This document shows positions 10,082 through 20,322 of a DNA stretch of 64,000 bases, piece by piece. A model generated the notes under the pieces. It was given only the letters and a program-made list of their open reading frames with translations. It was not told where the DNA came from and did not search any database. The stretch covers positions 16,164,436-16,228,435 of the forward strand of contig CM034410.1 in assembly GCA_019925095.2 (NCBI GenBank), given 5' to 3'. The DNA comes from Dendrolimus kikuchii. Its lineage: Eukaryota; Arthropoda; Insecta; Lepidoptera; Lasiocampidae. The position numbers and the translations under genes are program-made. The stretch's first letter is position 1; the number at the start of each line of letters is the position of its first letter.

Positions 10082-10094
10082 AGTCATTTTGATA

Positions 10095-10530
10095 GACAAA
10101 AGTCTTCGAGCAGTGCGTCCTCCCCGTCCTGACCTACGGGGCCGAGACATGGACACTTACGGCAGGATTGGTCCACAAGTTCCAAGTCGCTCATCGGGCT
10201 ATAGAGCGAGCTATGCTGGGTGTTTCTCTTATGGATAAAATTAGAAATGAGGAGATCCGTAAGAGAACCAAGGTAACCGACATAGCTCGCAAAATTAGCA
10301 AGTTGAAGTGGCAGTGGGTCACATCTGCCGCAGGACCGATGACCGATGGAGCAGACGAGTCCTGGAGTGGAGACCGCGTCTCGGTAAACGTAGTGTCGGA
10401 CGCCCGATGAACTGACGACCCACGCAAGGTCGCCGGTAGGCGCTGGCTGAGGAAATCGGAGGACAGGGATGAGTGGCGCCGTCTTGGGGAGGCCTACGTC
10501 CAGCAGTGGACTACAAATGGCTGACGACGA
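10095..10530 (+). pseudogene. RTE-clade LINE, 5'-truncated ORF2 end, flanked by 13-bp target duplication
   Basis: Translated pieces read LPVLTYGAETWTLT, HKFQVAHRAIERAMLGVSL, IRKRTKVTDIARKISKLKW and EWRRLGEAYVQQWTTNG. These are typical of the C-terminal end of RTE-type ORF2 after the reverse-transcriptase domain. An in-frame TGA near 10408-10410 and at least one frame shift break it. The copy ends in a short gac/gacga repeat, as RTE elements often do. The sequence agtcattttgata occurs at both 10082-10094 and 10531-10543, a 13-bp target-site duplication that fixes both ends exactly. It is a dead-on-arrival copy. Confidence 0.85.
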
Positions 10531-10544
10531 AGTCATTTTGATAC

Positions 10545-11019
10545 AAACGGAACTGTTATAATCTTATTATATATGTCCATCTGTCTTTATATGGATAAAT
10601 CCTACGCGAACGAAGTGGCAGTTATTCACATCGCGTCGCGTCGCTCTTCAGGCTTTGCCCGTCATTACGCCTAAAGCTATCCGCACGTACACAAATTATT
10701 GCCAATAATAGTTTTTTTTTTTGTAGACCCGTTTGTCTCCGTCTTAGGACATGACAGAGATAATCTTTTCTTTTATTTATTATTGCTATTTATAGGTTCT
10801 ATTTTTTCCTATCTCTATAGCTACTTAACTAATACAAAATGACTTTACTACTGGATAAGTGGTTGGGATAGTTACAAGTAGGATAGATACAGTTTTATAT
10901 AAATACATATATAAATTAATATTTGGTTTCGTGTAATGGGTATAATAGTGGTTTGGATGGTATTGGATAAGGTTGGTCTTGCAAGTTGGTTGGGATTGGT
11001 TTAGGTTGGGAAGGGTTGG
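10545..11019. other. No recognisable gene
   Basis: AT-rich, with a T run near 10715 and short low-complexity stretches (ggttggtttgg-like) near 10930-11010. No coding or clear repeat boundary seen. Confidence 0.4.
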
Positions 11020-11497
11020 TACTGCCCGGCGGCGGCGTCGGAGGGTCGTCCATGACGACCTCCAGCCGCCGTAGGCTACGGCCGTGCGGGCGACCGGCGG
11101 GGAACCCGGACCCGCCCGCACATAAAGGCCGGAGAGGAGGGACGCGTGCCGATCCGCGCGCCCCCTCTCACCTCGCGGTGAGGTAGAGGAGCCGGAGAGA
11201 CCCAGATCTCCGGCTACCAAATGGTGAGGCCAGCCCGCAAAGGGGCCGGCCGCCGTCCGTCCGGGCTGGTGGTGAATGCGCGAGCGAGCCCACAGCCCGG
11301 AGAAAGGACGCTTGGGATCGGACAGGGATTTTAGTGGGTATCCCTAACCGCGGCGTGGCAATAGCATCTCACATCTCAACGTGGGGTGCTAGTGCCACCC
11401 CGACCTGGCGAATCCCACTCACGGGCCGCGACCTTTCCCCCTCGCGTGGCCTACGGTCCTCAAACGGATTTCCCCTGTATAAAAAAAAAAAAAAAAG
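11020..11497 (+). mobile_element. R1/jockey-type LINE 3' end with poly(A) tail
   Basis: GC-rich sequence with an Arg/Pro/Gly-rich frame ending at the TAG at 11184-11186 (SSRRRLRPCG ... SHLAVR), resembling the basic C-terminal tails of R1-group ORF2 proteins. A 3' UTR follows, ending in about 16 A's (11481-11496). About 160 bases of the 3' UTR (tatccctaac..gtggcaatagca...gctagtgccacc) recur in reverse at about 58720-58850. It is 5'-truncated; exact clade uncertain. Confidence 0.6.
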
Positions 11498-11574
11498 GGT
11501 TGCTACTTTGTTTCACTTTATTTATTAGTGTTTTCTTACAATTTCTTAAATGAAATTATATATTCTTATATATA

Positions 11575-11583
11575 TATATAATG

Positions 11584-11621
<38 letters not shown>
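11575..11621. repeat. (AT)n microsatellite
   Basis: Almost pure TA/AT dinucleotide run interrupted by one atgaaat. Confidence 0.9.
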
Positions 11622-11622
<1 letters not shown>

Positions 11623-11623
11623 A

Positions 11624-12540
11624 ACTAGCTGTTACCCGCAACTTCGTCAGCGTGTAATTTAATTTGCTTTCCAGTGCTGCGACGGGGGTGGCGTGCGCGT
11701 GTGCCATTCTACTTTTTTTTTTAAACGAAGTTCCTTATCGCGCGTTGCGAAAGGGGGCTAGATGGAAAAAGTGAAGAGTAAAAGTTGTAACGACACTTTT
11801 TGCTATAGTTTTAAGCCGTGCGGCGTGCGCGTGTTTCTCTGTCTGTCTCTCTCTCTCTCTCTCATCGAAAGCAAGCCAGTTATTTTCGTTTCGTCTTTCT
11901 ATTTCGCATTGAACAGTGTGGTGTCGCGTATATTATTTTTGTTGAGTGTATACAGGTTTTTTGTACATAATAAAGAATAAAAAATAGAATCCCAAACATA
12001 TGTTTCCTACTTCAGTTACCACAAGCCAATTATTACTAAAATTGAGCCTACTGATTAAGTTTATATTACATTATATTTGTTAATAATATTTTTTTTTTAT
12101 TATAACTTAAAAAAAAATTACAATTCCTTTTCTAATTATTATTATACAATTTCAACTTTAATGCAATGAAATAAAATCTAAAATATCAATTAGTGTAATA
12201 ATATACGCTGTTTTTGATACAATTTGTTTGTTTATGTATTTCTTTCTATACATAGGTTTTTGATAAAATTTCGATGGTTTTCGATGCTTATCGACACACT
12301 TTTTGAGACGTTTTGAGAATTTTTAAGACATTTTAGGAGAACTTCGTTCCAAACGTGCGTCCCAAAGACACCTCATTAGTTTTTTTTTAAATAAAAGTAG
12401 CCTAAGTTACTTCTTATAACAAACATCAGCTATCTGCCAGTGGAAGTCTCGTCAAAATCGGTCCAGCGGTTTCAGAGATTAGCCAGATAAAACAGATGAC
12501 GGGTCGTTGCTGGAGTAAAACAACCCCTGCATTATAAATA
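11624..12540 (-). mobile_element. Helitron-like element, reversed and degraded
   Basis: actagctgttacccgcaacttcg at 11624 is the reverse complement of a Helitron 3' end (gcgggtaacagCTAGT). Near 12450-12490 the words gtcaaaatcggtccagcgg also occur in related elements. The interior holds CT repeats near 11845 and AT-rich filler. The left end is well supported; continuity to 12540 is inferred. Confidence 0.45.
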
Positions 12541-12621
12541 TGTATAATTTTCTCTTTTGTAATTTACATTACCAAATAAATCCTATGCACAATCAGATAA
12601 TCCCCATTAATATTAATTTTA

Positions 12622-12985
12622 ATTAATATTATAAATGCGAAAGTAACTTTGTCTGTCCGTCTGTCTGTTCCGTTTTCATGGAAAACCTACTGGACCGATT
12701 TGGCTGAAACTTAGTATATATATTTTGTCGACGCCAAGGACGAACATAGGATACTTTTTATCCTGAAAAATGGGATAGTTTTCGGGATAAAAATATATTT
12801 TTCTGACTGTTTGTTATGCTTTGACGGAAAACTACTGGACTGATTTGGCTGAAATTCGGTATATATGTAATTTTAATATCGAGGGTGGACAAGGGATACT
12901 TGTTATCCCGGATAATGGAATAGATTTATGTAAAGGTTATCCCAAATAGTAGGATAGGTTTTTTGTGAATTGCCATTTTCGTCAT
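12622..12985 (+). repeat. Transposon-like repeat with internal duplication
   Basis: Starts taatattataaatgcgaaagtaac, a head shared with 38404-38430. The block 'tactggaccgatttggctgaaa..tatccc' occurs twice (about 12690-12800 and 12830-12930), so the interior is partly duplicated. It may belong to the Helitron-like group, but no end motif is visible. Confidence 0.45.
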
Positions 12986-13009
12986 TTTAGTTATTTCTGT
13001 AATTTTTTT

Positions 13010-13289
13010 ATAGCTGCAGTACAGCAGACAGGCTGACGGCCCACCTGATGGAAACGCGGTTACCGTCGCCTACGGACGTTTGCAATATCAGATATGTTAC
13101 CAACGCGCTGCCAGCCTCGAAGAAATTTTATGACACCCTTTTTAAAAAACTCCATATCGTAGCGCTGTGGGCAAACATCGGATGGGAGCACATTCTAAAT
13201 CCCCACGGTACCCAAGAGCAACGTTCTACAGAACCGTTACGTACATGAGCGAAGCAGCTCAAGGAAGTGGGGCTGAACTCCCAACCAAG
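13010..13289 (-). repeat. SINE-F / LINE-tail repeat
   Basis: The first about 80 bases (in reverse) share with SINE-A the tail cagcagacaggctgacggcccacctgatgg. The rest differs (ccagcctcgaagaaattttatgacaccc, catatcgtagcgctgtggg). A second, interrupted copy lies at 54125-55135. A shared 3' tail with a different body suggests mobilisation by the same LINE. Confidence 0.6.
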
Positions 13290-13607
13290 TTTTTTTTTTA
13301 AATTTTTATTGCAGGAGTTCAGCAGACAGGTAGACGGCACGCTCGATGGAAAGCGATTATCATCGCCTATGGACATTTGCAACACCAAAGGTGCTACAAA
13401 TGCGCTGCTGCTGTCTTACCGGGAGACTGGAACCTGCTCACTAATGCCGGAACACAACTCAAGCTTGTTATGGCGACATACTTTAGACCAGTGGTGGTAG
13501 CCATCCAGTCGAGCAAATGCCCTACCACCTGGCTGTGGGTTGTTTTGTCGCCTCTGACGACGCCGGCCGCAGGAAATTGTAGTCTTTCTCCGTTTCTGCA
13601 CGGATAG
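13290..13607 (-). repeat. SINE-A copy, near full length
   Basis: Poly(T)-ttattgcaggagttcagcag at the left (the element's poly(A) end) and ttctgcacggat at the right (its conserved 5' end). Length about 318 bases. Confidence 0.85.
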
Positions 13608-13795
13608 AAACGTTTACTCTACTTTCAAGCTCTCTCTTCCATACCCAACTCTCGCTTCCATACGTGAGCGTAGGTACCAGCACCGCCTTGTGTATGGCAA
13701 GCTGGGCCTTTTGGCTGAGGTCCTTAGCGCCTAGAAGTTTACCTAACGCTCCATTCACACTATTCCCTAAATTCACTCTTCTTTCTATATCAGCA
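13608..13795 (-). pseudogene. RTE-B LINE internal fragment
   Basis: The reverse strand encodes NLGNSVNGALGKLLGAKD, then LVPTLTYGSESWVWKRE, the same protein as at 17931-18482. Unlike most other copies it lacks the usual (ATGT)n 3' end and abuts a SINE-A copy. Its upstream limit, tatatcag, is the same word at which the 18482 copy also stops. Confidence 0.7.
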
Positions 13796-13868
13796 TTGAA
13801 ATAAAATTAGTTAATCATTGATATGATTAACTAATTTTATTTAAAGGCGATCGTTAAGCAAGCGGTCC
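13796..13868 (-). repeat. TTAA-type MITE, partial foldback
   Basis: aaataaaattagttaatca and its exact mirror flank a six-base loop (13799-13842). The right end gcaagcggtcc is followed by TTAA (13869-13872), as in the complete MITE at 42930-43135. The left terminal repeat is absent. Confidence 0.6.
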
Positions 13869-13872
13869 TTAA

Positions 13873-14202
13873 ATTTTATTTATTTGTATAGATTACTATA
13901 GATAAATAAATTATTGCCAATAATACTGTGTGAGTAAACTGAGGTCGCGGCCGGGCGTTTAGAATTTCATTGTAAATATCTTGTCTTTGATTCATACATT
14001 TTATCTTCGGTCTAGTCTAGCCTCGGGTACAGATAACACGCTTTTTCATAGAAAATGTAATACGGCTCGACGTCGAACAGGATTGGCATGCAAATAACCG
14101 TACCCTTATCAAGCTTCGGATCGAATTACGAAATATATATTCGGTTAGGCTTAGATGCGGCCCTACCTATCACGATCTCTGAATGAATTCCCTTCTATAC
14201 AA
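13873..14202. other. No recognisable gene
   Basis: Mixed-composition DNA without clear repeats or coding. The word attattgccaataat also appears near 10700. Confidence 0.4.
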
Positions 14203-14673
14203 CTCGAATTAAAATGCCGTTGGAATTATTATAGAGTTTATTAGAACTATACAAACACGTATAACACAGTTACAAATATAAGCGAACACAACAAATCCAA
14301 ACGTAATGCAGAAGGTCGTAATGCAATAAAACGCGCATAGTCCCTCACTAAAAGATTTCCGATTGTAGCGCACAGCTCTGGCTTCGCTCGATTAACTCCT
14401 CCCTCAATCGGGCCATTGTTTTATACTGCACAAATGCAATATTTCCGCCCGACAACGTGGACCGAATTTCTTAGAATCAGTTTTTACTTTAAAATCCGTA
14501 ACACCTGGCGAATGATTACAATACAACAATAGGACGTATGTCAATAAGTAAACAATAGAAGACGACCATAAAATAATTTCAATGTTATTAGTTCAAATGC
14601 CGACGGGTAATAAATGTGCTTTGTTTCAGATATGCAGGTGGATTTTGTTTTTGTCGGGACCTGAGTTGTAACA
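14203..14673 (-). repeat. Solo LTR, family B
   Basis: Read on the minus strand it has a TATA box (gcagtataaaac), a polyadenylation signal (aataaactctata) and the TGTTACA... start of family B. The far end is clipped by about 15 bases. No internal retrotransposon sequence accompanies it. Confidence 0.75.
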
Positions 14674-15113
14674 TTACGAACATTGCGCGGACAGAGGAGT
14701 ATGAAATTTCGCACACTTATAGTTTATATAGAGAAGAAGCGACAAATGTTGTTGTTGTTGTTGTATTTGCTTAAATTATGCATAAAAAATACATTAAATC
14801 AATTAAAAAAATCATTACGCACACTACCATGTATTTGACACACACACACGCATATATACTCTTTTGTTTATTGTTAAAGTCAAATTAACAGTGTAGCCTT
14901 AGCGAAATCTGTGATTATAGAAGTATAGTCTTAGACAACAGATCCTCAATAATGTTGAAACATATAATTTAAATTAATTATGGTCGAATTTCGACCACTG
15001 GGTGACCAACAGTATGTGTTATTGTTTATTCAAATTTTTTTTTTGTAAAAGATAAAAATAGAAATCCAAGAACTTGGTTATTTGAATTTTTCACATAAAT
15101 TTTGAGGTTGAGG
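14674..15113. other. No recognisable gene
   Basis: AT-rich DNA with a (gtt)n run near 14748-14762 and a (ca)n run near 14838-14850. No gene seen. Confidence 0.4.
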
Positions 15114-15339
15114 CAGACAAACACACACACTGTATATCCCCAAATTAAGCAAGTCACGCTTGTGTTATGGGTAATATACAACGGACCATTCTGGGGCCGA
15201 TCCCAGACACCCAGACCATAGTAAATAATGGAGAAAATTCGTTTCCGAAATTTACCACACCAGGAATCGAACCCGGAGCCTGTGCGTTGCAGTGAGGTAA
15301 GCCGGCAAAGGCTTAGCCCGCTCAACCACAGAGGCCGTC
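15114..15339 (-). repeat. SINE-C, tRNA-derived, complete
   Basis: Reverse strand begins gacggcctctgtggttgagcgg (A-box-like) and contains gggttcgattcctgg (B box), the two internal RNA polymerase III promoter elements of tRNA-derived SINEs. The body ends in (gt)n-rich sequence. It is not a tRNA gene: the region between the boxes does not form a proper anticodon arm. Confidence 0.75.
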
Positions 15340-15704
15340 CGATACAAATGTTGTAGATTTTTTTATTACCTACAGCTTTGCAATTTAACTTTTTTCTATA
15401 GGACTTGTAGTTTTGGCGGAAATCGAGATAAACCGCTCTTCACCCTTAAAAACTCACCCCCTTCCACTTTCCGACCTCAGATCGCTCGTAGATTTTCCTT
15501 TCATTTCTGTTATATTCTCTCCCTTTTCCGGGTTTCATCCTACTATTATTTTTTTTGGTTTCAAAAATTATCGACATTGGTCTAAAATAAAATACAAAAC
15601 GTTAAGACGTATTTTCAACTATACTAGACCAAAGTGGAGTATACAAAACAAAAAACCGGAATTTTGGCAAGTATACCTCTTATTACACAAGGCACGTTTC
15701 ATAT
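15340..15704. other. No recognisable gene
   Basis: A 109-codon frame crosses this stretch into the adjacent LTR, but its composition looks incidental (pyrimidine-rich, run of T). No domain recognised. Confidence 0.4.
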
Positions 15705-16093
15705 TGTTACGAGTTACAGGACTCGAATTAAAATGCCGTTAGAATTACTATAGAATTTATTAGAACTATACAAACACGTATAACATAGGTACAAATATAA
15801 CTGAACACAACCAGTGCAAATGTAATGCACGATTTAATAACACGCGCAAAGTCCGTTACTAACGTCTAGCTTCGGTTGTGGCTATCGCTAGACTGACAAT
15901 CTCTTCATTGCGGCATTCCTTTACACTGCACAAATACAATATGTCTCTCGGCCGCGTGGGACTAAATTTCTTATAATCACACGTGTCTAATTTCTACACA
16001 ATGGGCTGGTTTTCTAATTACACATTTTAAATAAAATGTGTTCCTACAGACGCAGGTGTGAATTTGTCTTTTGTCGGCATTCAAGTCGTAACA
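15705..16093 (-). repeat. Solo LTR, family B, with ATAT target duplication
   Basis: Begins TGTTACGAG and ends GTCGTAACA on the plus strand, with ATAT immediately on both sides (15701-15704 and 16094-16097). Reverse reading gives promoter (gcagtgtaaagg) and AATAAA-like signals. A four-base duplication fits an LTR-retrotransposon insertion later reduced by LTR-LTR recombination. Confidence 0.85.
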
Positions 16094-16244
16094 ATATTAT
16101 GTTCCCAGACGAATTATTTCCAAGTTTCATATCTACACAAAGTTGATAGGCAATTAATCCTAAATAATGTGTAAAACTAAGCAAATATATTAAAAATTCT
16201 TCTTACAGCACTGCAAATGCTTCGTACAGTGATAATAAACATAC

Positions 16245-17026
16245 TGTAACAACTTAGGCTTCGACAAAGACAAATTCCACGTACAGTCTGTAAAAGCACA
16301 TTTTATTACCTGTCGGCATTTGAACAAGTTGTAATCCTTTTATGATCGTCTTCTTTTGTTTACTTACTCCTTGACATACGTTTCTAGTATTATGAAGAAC
16401 AGTCTATTGTTCTATTGTACTCGTTTACGGCCGCTCGCAGGCTTCCTCATTAGCCAAGTGTTACGGATACAAAACAAGTTGATTCTAGGAATTCGGTCCA
16501 AGTTGCCAGGCGGGCACATTTGCATTTGTGCAGTATAAAACGATGGCCTGATTGAGAGAGGGAGTCAGTTGAGCGAGAACCACGATCAAGGCGTGACGTG
16601 TGTACATTCGGGAATCTAACATTGGCGGACTTTGCGCGTTTTATTGAATTAGGACCTTCTGCATTACGTTTGGATTTATTGTGTTTGGTTATATTTGTAC
16701 CTATGTTATACGTGTTTGTATAGTTCTAATAAAATATATAGTAAAGAGGTAGAGTTTGTTTGCTTGAACGCGCTAATCTCAGGAACTACTGGTCTGATTT
16801 CAAAAATTCTTTCAGTGTTAGATAGCCCATTTATCGAGAAAGGCTATAGGCTATATATCATCACGCTAACACTAATAAGAGCGGAGCAGCAATGAAGAAT
16901 GTTTCATAATCGGGGGGTTTTTTTATCTTATTTTTTTTAACTATTCCACGCGAACGAAGTCGCAGGGAGAAACTAGTCTATAATAATTCTAATGGCATTT
17001 TAATTCGAGTCCCGCAACTCGTAACA
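16245..17026 (+). repeat. Solo LTR, family B, interrupted by a Helitron
   Basis: Plus-oriented copy starting TGTAACAACTTAGG. It has gcagtataaaacg (TATA box) near 16531 and ttctaataaa near 16725. After the inserted Helitron (16734-16976) the last 50 bases continue, ending actcgtaaca at 17026. Confidence 0.82.
16734..16976 (+). mobile_element. Non-autonomous Helitron-like element inside solo LTR
   Basis: Interior gaacgcgctaatctcagg...tttcagtgttagatagccc is shared with 31628-31911 and 34200-34403. It ends aactag followed by T, matching the CTRR-type Helitron end. The LTR sequence resumes directly afterwards. The extreme 5' end is degraded. Confidence 0.7.
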
Positions 17027-17089
17027 GTACTTTAATATTAATGTTTCTTATATTATACTTATATATTGCAGGTAAGGTTCCAGTTTCTC

Positions 17090-17214
17090 CTCTCCTAGGG
17101 AACAACTAAATAAACTTGAACGCCTTCAAAACTTCTGTATAAGGAAGCCTTCTTCTGCCTTCTATTTGGTTTACGTAAATATGTCCTCGTCTCTGAATTC
17201 CGTAAAAAACTCAA
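17090..17214 (+). pseudogene. CR1-type LINE ORF2 fragment
   Basis: REQLNKLERLQNFCIRK matches EEQLDKLERLQNVCIRF-type sequence in the longer copy at 41172-41696; a frame change follows. It stops where SINE-A begins. Confidence 0.6.
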
Positions 17215-17215
17215 G

Positions 17216-17523
17216 TGGAGCGCAGGAACGGAGAACGAATACAATTTCCTGCGGTCGGGCGGCCTGTTGTAGGAGGCGACAAAACAACCCACAGCCAGGT
17301 AGGGCATTTGCCAGACTGGATGGCTACCACCCCTGGTCTAGAGTATGCCGCCATAACCTTGAGTAGTGTTCCGGCATTAGTGACCAGGTTCCAGTCTCCC
17401 TTAAGAGAGCAGCAGCGCATTTATAGCACATTTGCTGTTGCAAATGTCCATAGGCGATGGTAACCGCTGTCCACCAAGTGGGCCGTCTGCCTGTCTGCTG
17501 GACTCCTGCAATAAAAATAAAAA
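17216..17523 (+). repeat. SINE-A copy
   Basis: Plus-oriented: gcaggaacggagaacgaat at the 5' side through ggactcctgcaataaaaa at the 3' side. It is slightly short at the 5' end. Confidence 0.85.
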
Positions 17524-17700
17524 ATAAGCCATTCCAGTTCGTAGGCTGTCACGCACTGCCAGATTTACATTATATATCAAAATGTGATAGAACAAAGACA
17601 TATGTGTAGCGCCTTCAGTATTTCTGAATTAATATATAAAAGTTGACGTGATAAATGTGTTTCACGCAAAGTAAAACTCGGCACTGCGTGTGGTGACGGG

Positions 17701-17788
17701 ACGTGAGCAACGTGACGTGTGCGACGTGACGTAGGCAACGTGTACGACGTGACACGCCGACAACGGAGCGTGATCGACGCGCGACGTG
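17701..17788. promoter_or_regulatory. Cluster of seven ACGTG motifs
   Basis: ACGTG starts at 17701, 17710, 17715, 17724, 17738, 17747 and 17784, with another at 17646. ACGTG is the core bound by bHLH-PAS factors in insects. No adjacent gene is visible, so function is conjecture; a decayed GC-rich tandem is the alternative. Confidence 0.3.
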
Positions 17789-17930
17789 TTCTCAACCAGT
17801 TATTCTGTATTTGAACTTTACCAAGTTGCCTTCAATGTTTAGTTTCGCAGTGATTTTGGGAAACCGTGACTCATGAAGCTTGGGAAGTATTCCATGAAGC
17901 ACCGTTTACTGAGGAATGCTTATATTTTAA

Positions 17931-18482
17931 TACATACATACATACATAACTTCACGCCAGTTCCCTTGCGGGGTAGGCACGAACAACAGAGCGCCATTTA
18001 GGCCCATTCTTACACACCTCACTTGCTTCTTTGACATTCATAACCCTTGTCATGCACACTCGTCTGTTCTTAAGGCTCCTGATATCACCCTCCGCTAGTA
18101 CACGATCAATTTGATCATGGAAGGTGTGTCGTGGCCTTCCACGACTTCTGCATCCATCCACTTTTGCATTGTATATCTGTTTAGTCTTACCTTCACCCCG
18201 ACACTCTCTTTCAGACCAACTCTTTCTTACTTCGGTATTACGAACGCGGTCCTCGAGCGTCACTCCGCAGATTTTACGCAGTGCTCGCATCTCGACCGCG
18301 TTTACTCTACTTTCATGCTCTCTCTTCCATACCCAACTCTCGCTTCCATACGTGAGCGTAGGTACCAGCACCGCGTTGTGTATGGCGAGCTGGACCTTCT
18401 GGCTGAGGTTCTTAGCGCCTAGAAGTTTACCTAACGCTCCATTCAAACTATTCCCCAAATTCACTCTTCTTTCTATATCAGT
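17931..18482 (-). pseudogene. RTE-B LINE, 5'-truncated ORF2 C-terminus
   Basis: Longest copy of this family here. The reverse strand reads NLGNSLNGALGKLLGAKN, LVPTLTYGSESWVWKRE, MRALRKICGVTLEDRVRN, DGCRSRGRPRHTFHDQ and WRSVVRAYPARELA, then a stop and an (ATGT)n tail. The YGSESW and CGVTxxDRVRN blocks are typical of the C-terminal part of RTE-like ORF2. Relative to the 36187 and 57597 copies about 40 bases are lost after the SWSERECRGE region. Not functional: no reverse-transcriptase core is present. Confidence 0.8.
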
Positions 18483-18872
18483 GGTGTACCTTGGGGGCAC
18501 TTGGCCCCCATGGGCCCAAAGTCCCCATCCCAAACGGCTCAAACATGTAACCTGTTCTAAGGGTTGGATATATTACAATAAATACTTGTTGTGCGTACTA
18601 TAGTTTGGTTTTCGTTCTGCGTTAGTATGTATGAATGTTGGCGCTGGGGGGTAGACTCTGAGCTTTGTCATAGACAATTTTTTTATATTGCGTGTACACA
18701 CCGGCGCGAGCGTACTGATTTCATACCCAGCTGGACCGATGTGTATTTCCCTCGGTAAATTGTGCGACAACACATATAACAACTTTATTTCCCTCTGTCT
18801 GTCTGTCTGTCAGCCTGTATTAGTATATCAATAACTTATATAGAAACAATTGGGAGTACATGGATGAAATTG
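18483..18872. other. No recognisable gene
   Basis: Begins with a palindromic patch (ttggcccccatgggcccaa) and includes a (ctgt)n run near 18794-18811. Nothing else assigned. Confidence 0.4.
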
Positions 18873-19134
18873 AAGAGAAAGAATATTGCTTTCTGCGGCC
18901 AGGCGGCCTGTCGGAAGAGGCGACAAAGCAACCCATAGTCAGGTGGTAGGGATTATCACGTCTGGATGGCTACCACCCCTGGACTAGAGTATACAGCCAT
19001 AACAACTTTCGACTCGTGTTCTGGCATCAGTGGCCAGGTTCAAGTTTCACCTTCGAGGCCAGCAGCACATTAGCAGCACCTTTTGTTGCTAATGCCCATA
19101 GACGACAGTGACCACTTTCCACCAGTTTCAGCAA
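18873..19134 (+). repeat. SINE-A copy, diverged
   Basis: Plus-oriented: aaagaatattgctttctgcggcc through ccactttccaccag. It lacks the terminal gggccgtctgcc tail. Confidence 0.7.
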
Positions 19135-19240
19135 TTTTTATTTTATTTCGAAGCTGTCAAACAGGCAGACGGCCCAGCTCATGGAAAGTGGTTACCATCT
19201 TCTATAGACGTTCGCAACACCAGGGCGAAGACAAAGAGTT
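19135..19240 (-). repeat. SINE-A tail fragment
   Basis: Reverse-oriented 3' portion (caggcagacggcccagctcatgg...gttcgcaacacc) abutting the preceding copy tail-to-tail. Confidence 0.65.
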
Positions 19241-19488
19241 GTCAGGCTTTAGGATGGAATAGAGGGAATGAGTAGAAAGGAAGAGGTAAAGAGAATTTAC
19301 ACGAGTTGAGAACCTTCTTTATTTGTAAGTCAGTTAAAATAGTATTTTTAAACATGGGGTATTTTGATTAAATGCTTAATTTATATTAATGTGGATAAAT
19401 GACAAAAACAATAGACGCCATATACATACGACTATACGGAACCTTTCAATGTGTGTGAGCCGGCACGCACTTGTCCCATTTGTATTAA

Positions 19489-19776
19489 TCTATATATATA
19501 AAAATCAATCGCTGTTCGTTAGTCTCGCTAAAACTCGAGAACGGCTGGCCTGATTTGGCTAATTTTGGTTTTGAATTATTTGTGGAAGTCCGGGGAAGGT
19601 TTAGAAGGTGAGTAAATATGAAAAACAATGCTTAGAATATAGTAAAAACAACAATTTCGCTTTCCCTTAGAAACTATCCCTAGCTGTCAAACGTTTGATG
19701 TTCATCCCGTCGTTCAGAAATGAACAGTTTTTATTTAATGATTCCGAGGCGGTACGAAGTTTGCCGGGTCAGCTAG
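19489..19776 (+). mobile_element. Non-autonomous Helitron-like element
   Basis: Starts A|TCTATATATATAAAAATCAAT and ends ccgggtcagCTAG|T, the A-T insertion context and TC...CTRR ends of Helitrons. No coding. Confidence 0.85.
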
Positions 19777-20322
19777 TTAAATGATAATTTCAAACTTCGA
19801 AAAAAGAGTAAAAAGACTATTTAAATTTAATTGACCATTACCTAACTCTGAGTGCAGCATTAGATAATTTTTATAACCCCACGCTTTTAATCACCTAAAA
19901 GAGCCCATTTTCCAAAGAGTTGCTCGTCTCTTATCTCGATGTAAAAGATGGCAGAGACTTTGTTTTTAAAGTAAAACAGACCTATTGTTTAAGGACGACG
20001 AAAGTTATTGGTTCGCGAACTCGAAGGAAAGTTTTGATTAATTTGCTATTGCTTTATCATTGCTTCATCTGCGTTAATGTTAAATATTTAATCTGTGGCC
20101 GAATGCGTCTTATTTAAAGAGTTAAAAAAAACGCCGTTCTTGCATAACCACATTAGTGTATGTACATAGTTTCTTATTATTCCCCACCCACCGGACGAAC
20201 ATGATTTGACCGGTCTTTATTATCTTATGTAAAGAAAGAAAGAAAGAAAGACTTTATTTGCAGAAATAGCGACGTGATTACATTCCTTATATATTTTTAT
20301 ACACAGAGCATATTTTGAGAAT
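19777..20322. other. No recognisable gene; (GAAA)n microsatellite
   Basis: AT-rich. A gaaa repeat at 20233-20253 lies just before the LINE-derived frame. A 65-codon frame at 19920-20117 shows no recognisable domain. Confidence 0.4.

Noticed and set aside
15413..15742. 109-codon frame
   Set aside because: Runs into a solo LTR and has low-complexity composition; no domain.
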